Shown one piece after another: positions 63,871 to 64,000 of a DNA stretch of 64,000 nt (its first letter is position 1; each line of letters begins with the position of its first letter). This DNA is from Aphanothece sp. CMT-3BRIN-NPC111 (GTDB lineage Bacteria > Cyanobacteriota > Cyanobacteriia > Cyanobacteriales > JAHHGU01). The DNA is taken from the NCBI GenBank assembly GCA_019359765.1, contig JAHHGU010000003.1, positions 103,856 through 167,855 on the forward strand, in the 5' to 3' direction. The notes beneath the pieces are model-generated. The model ran no database searches. It saw nothing but the letters and a program-made list of their open reading frames with translations, and was not told the DNA's origin. The position numbers were made by a program, and so were the translations under genes.

Positions 63871-64000
63871 GTGAAGCAAGCATCAATCGGTTCGGTATAT
63901 AACTTTCAGCCTTGCCAGATTGTTTGTTTAGAGGATGACAATGCTCGTCTTTATGCAGAAGTTATCCAAGTTGTGACCGCACGTCAGGTGTGTTGGGTGC
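63871..64000 (+). CDS. N-terminal part of a conserved cyanobacterial protein (cut by window edge)
   Basis: From GTG 63871 the frame is open to the window end: VKQASIGSVYNFQPCQIVCL, EDDNARLYAEVIQVVTARQV and CWV. It resembles a small protein often found after rnr in cyanobacteria, but I know no function for it. The leader is the heptamer tract, and there is no ribosome-binding site apart from AAGTGAAG-like bases. Only 43 codons are visible. Confidence 0.55.
   Translation, partial: MKQASIGSVYNFQPCQIVCLEDDNARLYAEVIQVVTARQVCWV

Overview
The window is cyanobacterial chromosome. The HIP1 octamer GCGATCGC and its GCGATCG core recur throughout. The gene content is typical of the group: the circadian kinase gene sasA, a PixG-H-I-J phototaxis cluster with cyanobacteriochrome-like GAF domains, a fused pyrF-pyrE, a Calvin-cycle-type gap2, a group 2 sigma factor, PATAN and DUF760 proteins, and a GH57 branching enzyme. 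Short heptanucleotide tandem repeats, many transposon remnants and the surface-phototaxis genes suggest a filamentous or otherwise large-genome motile species. I cannot name the species.

Layout. 1-3.1 kb: a GAF protein cut by the window edge and a histidine kinase/response regulator pair. 3.7-11.9 kb: an orphan sugar-binding lipoprotein, a glk-phosphatase pair, a group 2 sigma factor, a DUF760 protein, a MutT-type Nudix hydrolase and sasA. 12.3-16 kb: GH57 branching enzyme, a bestrophin-like channel and a pentapeptide-repeat protein. 16.5-22.6 kb: the pix phototaxis cluster, which lacks the usual CheA-type pixL. 22.65-26.4 kb: a gene graveyard with an IS630 element carrying terminal repeats and TA flanks, plus broken genes for a four-helix-bundle protein, a molybdopterin oxidoreductase, a Uma2 nuclease, an NgoPII-type restriction enzyme, its cytosine methyltransferase and a cation/H+ antiporter. 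26.5-37 kb: an esterase, small proteins, pyrFE, a PAS histidine kinase, dacB, an ELWxxDGT-repeat secreted protein and a PRC-barrel protein.

37-48 kb is core housekeeping: smc, thiL, gap2, murC-murB, a YbaB-type protein and a low-molecular-weight phosphatase. 48-53 kb: a NarL-type regulator, then a GH43-like glycosidase and a PhyH-type dioxygenase separated by an IS607 element (serine recombinase plus TnpB). 53.6-54.3 kb: three tRNA genes (Tyr, Thr, Arg) and an ISAs1 remnant. 54.7-60.1 kb: three conserved cyanobacterial proteins of unknown function, moeA and an RDD membrane protein. 60.2-60.8 kb: a protein-free, highly structured stretch that I read as a candidate stand-alone HEARO/omega RNA. 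60.9-63.8 kb: rpmG-rpsR-rnr, then the start of a truncated gene.

The most distinctive findings are these. (1) Heptanucleotide tandem repeats lie between genes, supply gene ends, and are inserted in frame in two housekeeping genes, smc and thiL. (2) The R-M system at 24.7-26.0 kb has decayed through nonsense, frameshift and deletion mutations. (3) The pix cluster ends at a repeat tract and IS junction, with no CheA. (4) There is a candidate orphan omega RNA at 60.2-60.8 kb and a TnpB-type OMEGA nuclease at 50.3-51.4 kb. (5) Several MITE-like elements are present.
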